Shown here: positions 38,658 to 52,041 of the stretch, one piece after another
Layout: each line of letters opens with the position of its first letter
How positions within the stretch are numbered: the stretch's first letter is position 1
Assembly: GCF_051401765.1 (NCBI RefSeq)
Contig: NW_027480467.1
Coordinates: 2,852,001 to 2,916,000 of the forward strand
Length of the DNA stretch: 64,000 bases
Direction: 5' to 3'
DNA from: Calliopsis andreniformis
Taxonomy: Eukaryota; Arthropoda; Insecta; Hymenoptera; Andrenidae
Program-made: the position numbers and the translations under genes
Notes under the pieces: model-generated
Databases searched by the model: none
The model's input: the letters and a program-made list of their open reading frames with translations, nothing else
What the model was told of the DNA's origin: nothing

Positions 38658-40601
38658 CAAACCTCAATCCTCAAACCTCAGTCCTCATCCTCAATTCTCA
38701 ATTCTCAATCCTCAATCCTCAATCCTCAACTCTCAATCTTCAATCCTAAATAATCAATCCCAAATACTAGACCCTCAATGCCCAATCCTCAATCCTCAAT
38801 ACCAAATCCTCAATCTTCAATCCTCAATCCTCAATCCTCAATCCTCTGTCCTCAAACCTCAATCCTCAAGCCTCAGTCCTCGTCCTCAATCCTCAACCCT
38901 CAATAATCAATCCGCAATGTTCAATCATCAATACTCAATCTTCAACCCTCAATCCTCAATACACAATCCTCAATCCTCAATACTCAATCCTCAGTCCTCA
39001 GTCCTCAGTCTTCAATACTCAATCCTCCAGTCCTCAATGTTCAACACACAACCCTCAACCATCAATCCAAAATTCTCAATACTCAATAGAATATCCTGAA
39101 TTCTCAGTTTCCAATACTCAATCCTCAATCTTCGATATTCAAATCTCCATCCACAAACATCAATTCTCATCACTCAACCCTCAACGCTCAGTCCTCAATC
39201 TTCAATCCTCAATCCTCAATCCTCAATCCTCAATCCTCAATCCTCAATCTTCATTCCTCAATACCCAATCCTCAATGTTCAATCCGCAATACCCAATCCT
39301 CAATCTTCAATACTCAGTCCTCAATCCTCAATCCTCAATCCTCAATCCTCAATCCTCAGTCCTCAAACCTCAATCCTGAATGCTCAATCCTGAATCCTCA
39401 ATCTTCAGCACTCAGTCCACAACAATCAGTAGTCAATCCTCAATCCTCAATAGAATATCCTCAGTTCAGAGTTTTGAATACGCAATACTCAATCTGTAAT
39501 CTTTAAATCACTATCCACAAACATCAATTCTCATCACTCAACCCTCAACACTCAGTCCCCAATTCTCAGTCCTCAATCATCAACCTTCTATCCTCAATAC
39601 TCTATCTTCAATCCTGAATCCTCAATCCTGAATCGTCAATCCCCAATCCTCAATCTTCAATCCTCAATCCTCAATCCTCAAGCCTCAGTCCTCAATCCTC
39701 AATCTTCAATCCTGAATACTCAATCTTCAATCCTCAATACTCAATCTTCAATCCTCAACCCTCAATCCTCAATCCACAATCCTCAAACCTCAATCATCAA
39801 CCTTCTATCCTCAATACTCTATCTTCAATCCTGAATCCTCAATCCTGAATCGTCAATCCTCATTCTTCAATCCTCAATACCCAATCCTCAATCCTCAATC
39901 CTCAATCCTCAATCCCCAATACTCAATCTTCAATCCTCAATCCTCAACCCTCAATCCGCAATCCTCAATCCTCAATCTTCATTCCTCAATACCCAATCCT
40001 CAGTCCTCAAACCTCAATCCTGAGTCCTCAATCCTGAATCCTCAATCTTCAGCACTCAGTCCTCAACAATCAGTTGTCAATCCTCAATCCTCAATAGAAT
40101 ATCCTCAGTTCAGAGTTTTGAATACGCAACACTCAATCTGCAATCTTTAAATCACTATCCACAAACATCAATTCTCATCACTCAACCCTCAACACTCAGT
40201 CCCCAATCCTGAATCTTCAATCCTCAATCCTCAACCCTCAATCCTCAATCCTCAATCTTCAATCCTTAATACTCAATCTTCAATCCTCAATTCTCAATCC
40301 TCAATCCTCAATCCTCAATCCTCAATCCTCAATCTTCAATCCTCTACCGTCAGTCCTCGTCCTCAATCCTCAACCCTCAATCCTCAATCCTCAATCTGCA
40401 ATCATCAATACTCAATCTTCAATCCTCAATTCTCAATCCTCAATACTGAATTCTCAGCCTTCTATCCTCAATAATCAATCTTCAATCCTTAATCCTCAAT
40501 CCTCAATCCTCAATCCTCAATCCTCAGACATCAATCCTCAACCTTCAATACTCAATCCTCAATCCTCAATCCTCAATCCTCAATCCTCAATCCTCATTCC
40601 T
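38658..40601. repeat. 1,944-bp higher-order unit, copy 3
   Basis: Islands start at 39084, 39448 and 40092. Private differences include CCTCAAACCT near 39,781 and CTGCAATCATC near 40,396, where the other copies read CCTCAATCCT and CTTCAATCATC. Confidence 0.94.
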
Positions 40602-41270
40602 CAAACCTCAATCCTCAAACCTCAGTCCTCATCCTCAATTCTCAATTCTCAATCCTCAATCCTCAATCCTCAACTCTCAATCTTCAATCCTAAATAATCA
40701 ATCCCAAATACTAGACCCTCAATGCCCAATCCTCAATCCTCAATACCAAATCCTCAATCTTCAATCCTCAATCCTCAATCCTCAATCCTCTGTCCTCAAA
40801 CCTCAATCCTCAAGCCTCAGTCCTCGTCCTCAATCCTCAACCCTCAATAATCAATCCGCAATGTTCAATCATCAATACTCAATCTTCAACCCTCAATCCT
40901 CAATACACAATCCTCAATCCTCAATACTCAATCCTCAGTCCTCAGTCCTCAGTCTTCAATACTCAATCCTCCAGTCCTCAATGTTCAACACACAACCCTC
41001 AACCATCAATCCAAAATTCTCAATACTCAATAGAATATCCTGAATTCTCAGTTTTCAATACTCAATCCTCAATCTTCGATATTCAAATCTCCATCCACAA
41101 ACATCAATTCTCATCACTCAACCCTCAACGCTCAGTCCTCAATCTTCAATCCTCAATCCTCAATCCTCAATCCTCAATCCTCAATCCTCAATCTTCATTC
41201 CTCAATACCCAATCCTCAATGTTCAATCCGCAATACCCAATCCTCAATCTTCAATACTCAGTCCTCAATA
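40602..41270. repeat. 1,944-bp higher-order unit, partial copy 4
   Basis: Follows copy 3 for about 669 bp and includes the A island at 41028, then diverges at about 41,270. It has GTTTTCAATAC after the island, where copies 1-3 have GTTTCCAATAC; the other A islands in the window have the TTTT form, so copies 1-3 carry the derived base. Confidence 0.92.
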
Positions 41271-42543
41271 CTCAGTCCTCAATCCTCAATCCTCAATCCG
41301 CAGTCCTCAAACCTCAATCCTGAGTCCTCAATCCTGTATCCTCAATCTTCAGCACTCAGTCCTCAACAATCAGTTGTCAATCCTCAATCCACAATAGAAT
41401 ATCCTCAGTTCAGAGTTTTGAATACGCAATACTCAATCTGCAATCTTTAAATCACTATACACAAACATCAATTCTCATCACTCAACCCTCAACACTCAGT
41501 CCCCAATCCTCAATCTTCAATCCTCAGTCCTGAATCCTCAATTCTCAATCCTCAATCCTCAGTCCGCAGTCCTCAAACCTCAATCCTCAACCCTCAGCCC
41601 TCATAGTCAATCCTCAATCCTCAATCCTCAATCCTCAGTCTTCAATCCTCAATACTGTACCTTCAATCCTCAATCCTCAATCCTCAATTCTTTATCCTCA
41701 ATACTCAATCCTCAATCGTCAATCCTCAATCCCCAACCCTTAACCTTCAATCCTCAATCCTCAATCCTCAATGCACAATCCTCAATCTTCAATCCTCAAT
41801 ACTCAATCTTCAATCCTCAATTCTCAATCCTCAATCCACAATCCTCATTCCTCAATCCTCAATCCTCAATCTTCAATCCTCAATACTCAATCTTCAATCC
41901 TCAATCCTCAATCCTCAATCCTCAATCCTCATTCTTCAATCCTCAGTACCCAATCCTCAATCTTCAATCCTCAATCCTCAACCCTCAATTCTCAGTCCTC
42001 AATCCTCAATCCTCAGACCTCAAACATCAATACTCAACCCTCAGTCCTGGTCCTCAATCCACAGCCCTCAATCCTCAATCCTCAATCTTCAATCATCAAT
42101 ATTCAATCTTCTGTCCTCAATCCTCAGTCCTCAATCCTCAATCCTCAATCCTCAATCCTCAATGTTCAATCCGCAATACCCAATCCTCAATCCTCAGTCC
42201 TCAAACCTCAATCCTGAATCCTCAATCCGGAATCCTCAATCTTCAGACCTACGTCCTCAACAGTCAGTTGTCAATTCTCAATCCTCAATAGAATATCATC
42301 AATTCACAGTTTTCAATACTCAATACTCAATCTGCAATCTTTAAACATCTATCCACAAACATCAATTCTCATAACTCAAACCTCAACACTCAGTCCCCAA
42401 TCCTCAATCTTCAATCCTCAATACTCAATCCTCAATCCTCAATCCTCAATCCTCAATCTTCAATCCTCAATACGCAATCATCAATCCTCAATACTCAATC
42501 CTCAATCCTCAATCCTCAACACTCGATCGTCAGTCTTCAAACC
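41271..42543. repeat. Domain V start: block F, copy 1, and lead-in to a 510-bp duplication
   Basis: A subtype B island starts at 41392. From about 41,445 to 42,337 the sequence matches 48,690-49,575 (offset 7,245, changing to 7,238 after one heptamer is lost in the other copy near 49,375). A B island starts at 42286. About 41,500-41,930 also recurs at 52,043-52,473 (offset 10,543). The remaining 200 bp resemble 1,230-1,330 of cassette X. Confidence 0.85.
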
Positions 42544-43563
42544 TCAATACTCAATCTTCAATCCTCAATCCTCAATCCTCAAGCCTCATCCTTCAATCCT
42601 CAATAACCAATCCTCAATCTTCAGTACTCAATCCTCAATCCTCAATTCTCAATTCTCAATCCTCAATCCTCAGTCCTCAGTCCTCAAACCTCAATCCTCA
42701 ACGCACAGCTCTCATCCTCAATCCTCAATCCTCAATCCTCTATCCTCAATCCTCAATCTTCAATTCTCAATAACCAATATTCAATCCTCATTCCTCAGCC
42801 CTCAAACCTCAATTCTGAATCCTCAATCCTGAATCCTCAATCTTCAGCACTCAGTCCTCAACAATCAGTCGACAATCCTCAATCCACAATAGAATATCCT
42901 CAATTCACAGTTTTCAATACTCAATACTCAATCTGCAATCTTCAAACCTCTATCCACAAATATCAATTCTCATCACACATCCCTCAACACTCAGTCCTCA
43001 ATGTTCAATCCTCAATCGTCAATGCACAATCCTCAATCGTCAATCCTCAATCCTCAATACTCAATCTTCAATCCTCAATCCTCAATCCTCAAGCCTCATC
43101 CTTCAATCCTCAATAACCAATCCTCAATCTTCAATACTCAATCCTCAATCCTCAATTCTCAATTCTCAATCCTCAATCCTCAGTCCTCAGTCCTCAAACC
43201 TCAATCCTCAACGCACAGCTCTCATCCTCAATCCTCAATCCTCAATCCTCAATCCTCAATCCTCAATCTTCAATTCTCAATAACCAATATTCAATCCTCA
43301 TTCCTCAGCCCTCAAACCTCAATTCTGAATCCTCAATCCTGAATCCTCAATCTTCAGCTCTCAGTCCTCAACAATCAGTCGACAATCCTCAATCCACAAT
43401 AGAATATCCTCAATTCACAGTTTTCAATACTCAATACTCAATCTGCAATCTTCAAACCTCTATCCACAAACATCAATTCTCATCACACATCCCTCAACAC
43501 TCAGTCCTCAATGTTCAATCCTCAATCGTCAATGCACAATCCTCAATCGTCAATCCTCAATCC
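42544..43563. repeat. 510-bp tandem duplication
   Basis: Two head-to-tail copies (42,544-43,053 and 43,054-43,563), followed by about 35 bp of a third. Each holds one subtype B island (42887 and 43397). I saw four single-base differences: near 42,630 (CAGTACTC versus CAATACTC), 42,740 (CTCTATCC versus CTCAATCC), 42,847 (CAGCACTC versus CAGCTCTC) and 42,960 (AAATATC versus AAACATC). It is the shortest complete higher-order unit in the window. Confidence 0.93.
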
Positions 43564-44003
43564 TCAATACTCAATCTTCAATCCTCAATCCTCAATCCTC
43601 AAACCTCAATCCTCATTCTTCAATCCTCAATACCCAATCCTCAATCTTCAATCCTCAATCCTCAATCCTCAATTCTCAATCCTCAATCCTCAGTCCTCAG
43701 CCCTTAAACCTCAATCCTCAAGCCTCAGCCCTCATCCTCAATCCTCAATCCTCAATCCTCAATCCTCAACCTTCAATCCTCAATACTCAATCTTCAATCC
43801 TCAATCCTCAATCCTCAGACCTCAGTCCTCATTCTTCAATCCTCAATACCCAATCCTCAATCTTCAATCCTCAATCCTGAATCCCCAATTCTCAGTCCTC
43901 AATCCTCAATCCTCAGACCTCAAACATCAATACTCAACCCTCAGTTCTCGTCCTCAATCCACAACCCTCAATCCTCAATCCTCAATCTTCAACCATCCAT
44001 ATT
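43564..44003. repeat. Heptamer spacer between the 510-bp duplication and block E
   Basis: Heptamer phrases without an island. The first 35 bp continue the 510-bp pattern. The rest reuses CATTCTTCAATCC and CAGACCTC phrases common across the array. I see nothing else in it. Confidence 0.75.
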
Positions 44004-45506
44004 CAATCTTCAATCTTCAATCCTCAATCCTCAAACCTCAATCGTCATTACTCAATCCTCAATCGTCAATCCTCAATCCCCAATCCTCAATCTTCAATCC
44101 TCAATCCTCAATCCTCAATACTCAATCTTCAATCCTCAATACTCAATCTTCAATCCTCAATCATCAATCCTCAGTCCTCAATCCTCAATCGTCAATCCTC
44201 AATCCTCAATCCTCAATTCTCAATCCTCAATCCTCAATCCTCAGACCTCAAACATCAATACTCAACCATCAGACCTCGTCCTCAATCCACAACCCTCAAT
44301 CCTCAATCCTCAATCTTCAATCATCAATACTCAATTTTCAATCCTCACTCCTCAATTCTCAATCTTCAATCCTCAACCCTCAATCCTCAATCCTCAATAC
44401 TCAATCCTCAATACTCAATCATCAATCCTCAATCCGCAATCATCAATCCTCAATTCTCAATCGTCAGTCATCAATCCTCAATCTTCAATACTCAATCGTC
44501 AATCCTCTGTCCTCTGTCCTCAATCCTCAATCCTCAATCCTCGTTTCTCAAACCTCAATCCTCAGCCCTCAGTCCCCATCCTCAATTCTCAATGCTCAAT
44601 CCTGAATCCTCAACCCTCAATCTTCAATCCTCAATACTCAATCTCCAATCCTAGATACCCAATCCCCAATCCTCAATCCTTAATCCTGAATCTTCAATCC
44701 TCAATCCCCAGTCCTCAATCTTCAATCCTCAATGCTCAGTCCTCAATCCTCAATCCTCAGTCCTCAATCCTCAATCCTCAATCCACAAACCTCAATCCTC
44801 AACCGTCAGTCCTCGTCCTCAAACCTCAACACTCAATCCTCAATCCTCAATCCTCAATCGTCAATACTAAATCTTCAATCCCGAATCTTCAGTCCTCAAT
44901 CCTCAATCCTCAATCCTCAATATTCAACACACAACCCTCGACGATCAATCCTCAATACTCAATCATCAATACTCAATTCACAATACTCAACAGAATATTC
45001 TGAATTCTCATGGTTCAATACTCAATCCACAATATTCAATAATCAAATCTCAATCCTCAAACATCAATTCTCAACACTCAATCGTCAACACTCAGTCCTC
45101 TCTCTTCAATCCTCCATCCTCAACCATCAATCCTCAAGCGTCAATCCTCATTCCTCAATCCTCAATTCTCAATCCTCAATCCTCAATCCTCAGACATCAA
45201 ACATCAATACTCAACCATCAGAACTCGTCCTCAATCCACAACCCTCAATCCTCAATACTCAATCTTCAATCATCAATATTCAATCTTCAATCCTCAATCC
45301 TCAATCCTCAATCCTCAATCCTCAATCCTCAATGTTCAATCCTCAATACCCAGTCGTCAATCTTCAATCCTCAATCCTCAATCCTCAATCCTCAATATTC
45401 AATCCTCAATCCTCAGTCCTCAAACCTCAATCCTGAATCCTCAATCCTGAATCCTCAATCTTCAGACCTCAGTCCTCAACAATCAGTTGTCAATTCTCAA
45501 TCCTCA
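44004..45506. repeat. Block E, copy 3 (1.5 kb)
   Basis: Matches 30,655-32,157 at offset 13,349. A subtype C island starts at 44988. It breaks off at 45,507, in the heptamer just before a subtype B island would begin. Fragments of it recur at about 47,900-48,393 (offset 3,676) and 48,394-48,637 (offset 3,132), and from 51,326 (offset 6,947). Confidence 0.88.
44921..45119 (+). repeat. Island subtype C (type example)
   Basis: About 200 bp. It shares the TATTCAACACACAACCC lead with A, then has CAACAGAATAT, GAATTCTCATGGTTCAATAC, CCACAATATTCAATAATC, CAAACATCAATTCTC and a pyrimidine-rich CAGTCCTCTCTCTTC tail ending in CTCCATCC. Core starts: 30242, 31639, 33664, 44988, 51935 (hybrid), 53458 and 57571. 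It is found only right of 30 kb. Confidence 0.9.
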
Positions 45507-47395
45507 ATCATCAACCTTCTATCCTCAATACTCTATCTTCAATCCTGAATCCTCAATCCTGAATCGTCAATCCTCATTCTTCAATCCTCAATACCCAATC
45601 CTCAATCCTCAATCCTCAATTATCAATCCTCAATACTCAATCCTCAATCCTCAATCCTCAATCCCCAATCCTCAATCTTCAATCCTCAATGCTCAATCCT
45701 CAAGCCTCAGTCCTCAATCCTCAATCTTCAATCCTGAATACTCAATCTTCAATCCTCAATACTCAATCTTCAATCCTCAACCCTCAATCCTCAATCCACA
45801 ATCCTCAATCCTCAATCATCAACCTTCTATCCTCAATACTCTATCTTAAATCCTGAATCCTCAATCCTGAATCGTCAATCCTCATTCTTCAATCCTCAAT
45901 ACCCAATCCTCAATCCTCAATCCTCAATCCTCAATCCCCAATACTCAATCTTCAATCCTCAATCCTCAACCCTCAATCCGCAATCCTCAATCCTCAATCT
46001 TCATTCCTCAATACCCAATCCTCAATGTTCAATCCGCAATACCCAATCCTCAATCTTCAATACTCAGTCCTCAATCCTCAATCCTCAATCCTCAATCCTC
46101 AAACCTCAGTCCTCAAACCTCAATCCTGAGTCCTCAATCCTGAATCCTCAATCTTCAGCACGCAGTCCTCAACAATCAGTTGTCAATCCTCAATCCTCAA
46201 TAGAATATCCTCAGTTCAGAGTTTTGAATACGCAATACTCAATCTGCAATCTTTAAATCACTATCCACAAACATCAATTCTCATCACTCAACCCTCAACA
46301 CTCAGTCCCCAATCCTGAATCTTCAATCCTCAATCCTCAACCCTCAATCCTCAATCCTCAATCTTCAATCCTTAATACTCAATCTTCAATCCTCAATTCT
46401 CAATCCTCAATCCTCAATCCTCAATCCTCAATCCTCAATCTTCAATCCTCTACCGTCAGTCCTCGTCCTCAATCCTCAACCCTCAATCCTCAATCCTCAA
46501 TCTTCAATCATCAATACTCAATCTTCAATCCTCAATTCTCAATCCTCAATACTGAATTCTCAGCCTTCTATCCTCAATAATCAATCTTCAATCCTCAATC
46601 CTCAATCCTCAATCCTCAATCCTCAATCCTCAGACATCAATCCTCAACCTTCAATACTCAATCCTCAATCCTCAATCCTCAATCCTCAATCCTCAATCCT
46701 CATTCCTCAAACCTCAATCCTCAAACCTCAGTCCTCATCCTCTATTCTCAATTCTCAATCCTCAATCCTCAATCCTCAACCCTCAATCTTCAATCCTAAA
46801 TAATCAATCCCAAATACTAGACCCTCAATGCCCAATCCTCAATCCTCAATACCAAATCCTCAATCTTCAATCCTCAATCCTCAATCCTCAATCCTCTGTC
46901 CTCAAACCTCAATCCTCAAGCCTCAGTCCTCGTCCTCAATCCTCAACCCTCAATAATCAATCCGCAATGTTCAATCATCAATACTCAATCTTCAACCCTC
47001 AATCCTCAATACACAATCCTCAATCCTCAATACTCAATCCTCAGTCCTCAGTCCTCAGTCTTCAATACTCAATCCTCCAGTCCTCAATGTTCAACACACA
47101 ACCCTCAACCATCAATCCAAAATTCTCAATACTCAATAGAATATCCTGAATTCTCAGTTTTCAATACTCAATCCTCAATCTTCGATATTCAAATCTCCAT
47201 CCACAAACATCAATTCTCATCACTCAACCCTCAACGCTCAGTCCTCAATCTTCAATCCTCAATCCTCAATCCTCAATCCTCAATCCTCAGTCCTCAATCT
47301 TCATTCCTCAATACCCAATCATCAATGTTCAATCCGCAATACCCAATCCTCAATCTTCAATACTCAGTCCTCAATCCTCAATCCTCAATCCTCAA
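45507..47395. repeat. Detached 1,944-type unit with an extra 84 bp
   Basis: Follows the domain IV unit in order: 45,817 corresponds to 39,795 (offset 6,022) and 46,967 to 40,861 (offset 6,106). The 84-bp step is twelve heptamers, near 46,020-46,105, and includes GTTCAATCCGCAATACCC, which the 1,944-bp units lack at that point. Islands start at 46198 (B) and 47134 (A). It lies 4.2 kb from the main tandem and shows an alternative length form of the unit. Confidence 0.87.
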
Positions 47396-48690
47396 TCCTC
47401 AATGTTCAATCCGCAATACCCAATCCTCAATCGTCAGTCCTCAAACCTCAATCCTGAATCCTCAATCCGGAATCCTCAATCTTCAGACCTACGTCCTCAA
47501 CAATCAGTTGTCAATTCTCAATCCTCAATAGAATATCATAAATTCACAGTTTTCAGTACTCAATACTCAATCTGCAATCTTTAAATCACTATCCACAAAC
47601 ATCAATTCTCATCACTCAACCCTCAACACTCAGTCCCCAATCCTCAATCTTCAATCCTCAATCCTGAATCCGCAATACTCAATCCTCAATCGTCAATCCT
47701 CAATCCCCAACCCTTAAACTTCAATCCTCAATCCTCAATCCTCAATCCTCAATTCTCAATCCTCAATCCTCAATCCTCAATCTTCAATCCTCAATACTCA
47801 ATCTCCAATCCGCAATCCTCAATCCTCAATACTCATTCTTCAATCCTCAGTACCCAATCCTCAATCGTCAATCCTCAATCCTCAATCCTCAATTCTCAAT
47901 CCTCAATTCTCAATCCTCAGACCTCAAACATCAATACTCAACCATCAGACCTCGTCCTCAATCCACAACCCTCAATCCTCAATCCTCAATCTTCAATCAT
48001 CAATACTCAATTTTCAATCCTCACTCCTCAATTCTCAATCTTCAATCCTCAACCCTCAATCCTCAATACTCAATACTCAATCCTCAATACTCAATCATCA
48101 ATCCTCAATCCGCAATCATCAATCCTCAATTCTCAATCGTCAGTCATCAATCCTCAATCTTCAATACTCAATCGTCAATCCTCTGTCCTCTGTCCTCAAT
48201 CCTCAATCCTCAATCCTCGTTTCTCAAACCTCAATCCTCAGCCCTCAGTCCCCATCCTCAATTCTCAATGCTTAATCCTGAATCCTCAACCCTCAATCTA
48301 CAATCCTCAATACTCAATCTCCAATCCTAGATACCCAATCCCCAATCCTCAATCCTTAATCCTGAATCTTCAATCCTCAATCCCCAGTCCTCAATCTTCA
48401 ATCATCAATATTCAATCTTCAATCCTCAATCCTCAATCCTCAATCCTCAATCCTCAGTCCTCAATGTTCAATCCTCAATACCCAGTCGTCAATCTTCAAT
48501 CCTCAATCCTCAATCCTCAATCCTCAATATTCAATCCTCAATCCTCAGTCCTCAAACCTCAATCCTGAATCCTCAATCCTGAATCCTCAATCTTCAGACC
48601 TCAGTCCTCAACAATCAGTTGTCAATTCTCAATCCTCAATAGAATATCATCAATTCACAGTTTTCAATACTCAATACTCAATCTGATATC
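47396..48690. repeat. Mosaic of F-like and E fragments
   Basis: 47,402-47,870 follows 49,400-49,870 (offset 1,998) and includes the B island at 47526. 47,900-48,393 follows block E at offset 3,676. The offset then drops to 3,132, meaning 544 bp of the E pattern are absent, including its subtype C island. A B island starts at 48637. Confidence 0.82.
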
Positions 48691-49575
48691 TTTAAATCAC
48701 TATCCACAAACATCAATTCTCATCACTCAACCCTCAACACTCAGTCCCCAATCCTCAATCTTCAATCCTCAGTCCTGAATCCTCAATTCTCAATCCTCAA
48801 TCCTCAGTCCTCAGTCCTCAAACCTCAATCCTCAACCCTCAGCCCTCATAGTCAATCCTCAATCCTCAATCCTCAATCCTCAGTCTTCAATCCTCAATAC
48901 TGTACCTTCAATCCTCAATCCTCAATCCTCAATTCTTTATCCTCAATACTCAATCCTCAATCGTCAATCCTCAATCCCCAACCCTTAACATTCAATCCTC
49001 AATCCTCAATCCTCAATGCACAATCCTCAATCTTCAATCCTCAATACTAAATCTTCAATCCTCAATTCTCAATCCTCAATCCTCAATCCTCATTCCTCAA
49101 TCCTCAATCCTCAATCTTCAATCCTCAAATCTCAATCTTCAATCCTCAATCCTCAATCCTCAATCCTCAATCCTCATTCTTCAATCCTCAGTACCCAATC
49201 CTCAATCTTCAATCCTCAATCCTCAATCCTCAATTCTCAGTCCTCAATCCTCAATCCTCAGACCTCAAACATCAATACTCAACCCTCAGTCCTGGTCCTC
49301 AATCCACAGCCCTCAATCCTCAATCCTCAATCTTCAATCATCAATATTCAATCTTCTGTCCTCAATCCTCAGTCCTGAATCCTCAATCCTCAATCCTCAA
49401 TGTTCAATCCGCAATACCCAATCCTCAATCCTCAGTCCTCAAACCTCAATCCTGAATCCTCAATCCGGAATCCTCAATCTTCAGACCTACGTCCTCAACA
49501 ATCAGTTGTCAATTCTCAATCCTCAATAGAATATCATCAATTCACAGTTTTCAGTACTCAATACTCAATCTGCAA
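48691..49575. repeat. Block F, copy 2
   Basis: Matches 41,446-42,337 at offset 7,245, then 7,238; one heptamer is absent here. It ends within a subtype B island (start 49524), after which the two copies differ (TTTAAATCAC here, TTTAAACATC in copy 1). Confidence 0.87.
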
Positions 49576-49929
49576 TCTTTAAATCACTATCCACAAACAT
49601 CAATTCTCATCACTCAACCCTCAACACTCAGTCCCCAATTCTCAATCTTCAATCCTCAATCCTGAATCCTCAATACTCAATCCTCAATCGTCAATCATCA
49701 ATCCCCAACCCTTAAACTTCAATCCTCAATCCTCAATCCTCAATCCTCAATTCTCAATCCTCAATCCTCAATCCTCAATCTTCAATCCTCAATACTCAAT
49801 CTCCAATCCTCAATCCTCAATCCTCAATCCTCAATACTCATTCTTCAATCCTCAGTACCCAATCCTCAATCTTCAATCCTCAATCCTCAATCCTCAATCC
49901 TCAATCCTCAATCCTCAATCCTCAGTCCT
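49576..49929. repeat. Heptamer spacer before domain VI
   Basis: Continues the pattern of 47,578-47,880, with CCAACCCTTAAAC and CATTCTTCAATCC phrases. No island begins here and I see nothing else in it. Confidence 0.75.
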
Positions 49930-51325
49930 CAATCCTCAACCCTCAGACCTCGTCCTCAATCCTCAACCCTCAATAATCAGTCCGCAATATTCAATCATCA
50001 ATACTCAATCTTCTATCCCCAATCCTCAATTCTCAATCCTCAGTCCTCAATACTCAATCCCCAGTCCTCAGTCCTCAATCTTCAATACTCGATCCGCCAG
50101 TCCTCAATATACAGCACACAACCCTCAACCATCAATCCTCAATACTCAACCATCAATCCTCAATTCTCAATACTCAGTAGAATATCCTGAATTCTCGGTT
50201 TTCAATACTCAATCCTCAATCACCAATCTTCAAATCTCCATCCACAAACATCAATTCTCATCTCTGAACCCTCAACGCACAGTCCTCAATCTTCAATCCT
50301 CAATCCTCAATCCTCAATCTTCAATACTCAATACTCAACCTTCAATCCTCAATCCACAATTCTCGATCCTCAATCCTCAATACTCAATCGTCAATCCCCA
50401 ATCCCCAATCCTCAACATTCAATCCTCAATCCTCAATCCTCAATCCTCAATCATCAATTCTCAATCTTCATTCCTCAATACCCAATCCTCAATGTTCAAT
50501 CCACAATACCCAATCCTCAATCTTCAATACTCAGTCGTCAATCCTCAATCCTCAATACTCAATCCTCAACCCTCAGTCCTCAAACCTCAATCCTGAATCC
50601 TGAATCCTGAATCCTCAATCTTCAGCACTCAGTCCTCAACAATCAGTTGTCAATCCTCAATCCTCAATAGAATATCCTCAGTTCAGAGATTTCAATACGC
50701 AATACTCAATCTGCAATCTTTAAATCACTATCCACAAACATCAATTCTCATCACTCAACCCTCAACACTCAGTCCCGAATCCTCAATCTTCAATCCTCAA
50801 TCCTGAATCCTCAATTCTCAGTCCTCAATCCTCAGTCCTCAGTCCCCAAACCTCAATCCTCAACCCTCTGACCTCATAGTCAATCCTCAATCCTCAATCC
50901 TCAATACTCAATCTTCAATCCTCAATACTGTATCTTCAATCCTCAATCCTCAATCCTCAATCCTCAATTCTTAATCCTCAATAGTCAATCCTCAATCGTC
51001 AATACTCAATCCCCAATCCTTAATCTTCAATCCTCATTCTTCAATCCTCAATACCCAATCCTCAATCTTCAATCCTCAATGCTCAATCCTCAATTCTCAA
51101 TCAGCAATCCCCAATCCTCAGACCTCGAACATCAATACTCAACCCTGAGTCCTCGTCCTCAGTCCACAACCCTCAATCCTCAATCCTCAATCTTCAATCC
51201 TCAATACTCAATTTTCAATCCTCAATCCTCAATCCTCAATCCTCAATCCTCAATCCTCAATCCTCAATCGTCAGTCTTCAAACCTCAATACTCAATCTTC
51301 AATCCTCAATCCTCAATCCTCAATC
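49930..51325. repeat. Domain VI: blocks G and H, copy 1
   Basis: Block G, about 49,930-50,450, matches 55,550-56,070 (offset 5,622) and 60,330-60,850 (a further 4,778). It carries an A island with the variant CAGTAGAATATC (50175). Block H, about 50,465-51,325, matches 61,144-62,004 (offset 10,679). It carries a B island (50665) and a triple TGAATCC run from 50,592. Confidence 0.85.
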
Positions 51326-52041
51326 CTCAATCCTCAATCCTCAATACTCAATCCTCAATACTCAATCATCAATCCTCAATCCGCAATCATCAATCCTCAA
51401 TTCTCAATCGTCGGTCATCAATCCTCAATCTTCAATACTCAATCGTCAATCCTCTGTCCTCTGTCCTCAATCCTCAATCCTCAATCCTCGTTTCTCAAAC
51501 CTCAATCCTCAGCCCTCAGTCCCCATCCTCAATTCTGAATGCTCAATCCTGAATCCTCAACCCTCAATCTTCAATCCTCAATACTCAATCTCCAATCCTA
51601 GATAACCAATCCCCAATCCTCAATCCTTAATCCTGAATCTTCAATCCTCAATCCCCAGTCCTCAATTTTCAATCCTCAATGCTCAGTCCTCAATCCTCAA
51701 TCCTCAGTCCTCAATCCTCAATCCTCAATCCACAAACCTCAATCCTCAGCCGTCAGTCCTCGTCCTCAATCCTCAACACTCAATCCTCAATCCTCAATCT
51801 TCAATCGTCAATACTAAATCTTCAATCCCGAATCTTCAGTCCTCAATCCTCAATCCTCAATCCTCAATATTCAACACACAACCCTCGACCATCAATCCTC
51901 AATACTCAATCATCAATACTCAATTCTCAATACTCAACAGAATATCCTGAATTCTCATGGTTCAATACTCAATCCACAATATTCAATAATCAAATCTCAA
52001 TCCTCAAACATCAATTCTCAACACTCAGTCGTCAACACTCA
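51326..52041. repeat. Block E, partial copy 4, ending inside an island
   Basis: Matches block E copy 3 at offset 6,947 (51,679 corresponds to 44,732). The subtype C island at 51935 starts normally, but from about 52,042 the sequence is that of a B-type tail (CAGTCCCCAATCC) instead of the C-type tail (CAGTCCTCTCTC). This island is a C/B hybrid. Confidence 0.88.

Noticed and set aside
44988..45119. Polymerase III internal promoter B box in subtype C islands (GGTTCAATACT)
   Set aside because: It matches the first seven positions of the usual B box but fails at later ones. No A box or T-run terminator is in place, and it is limited to one subtype.
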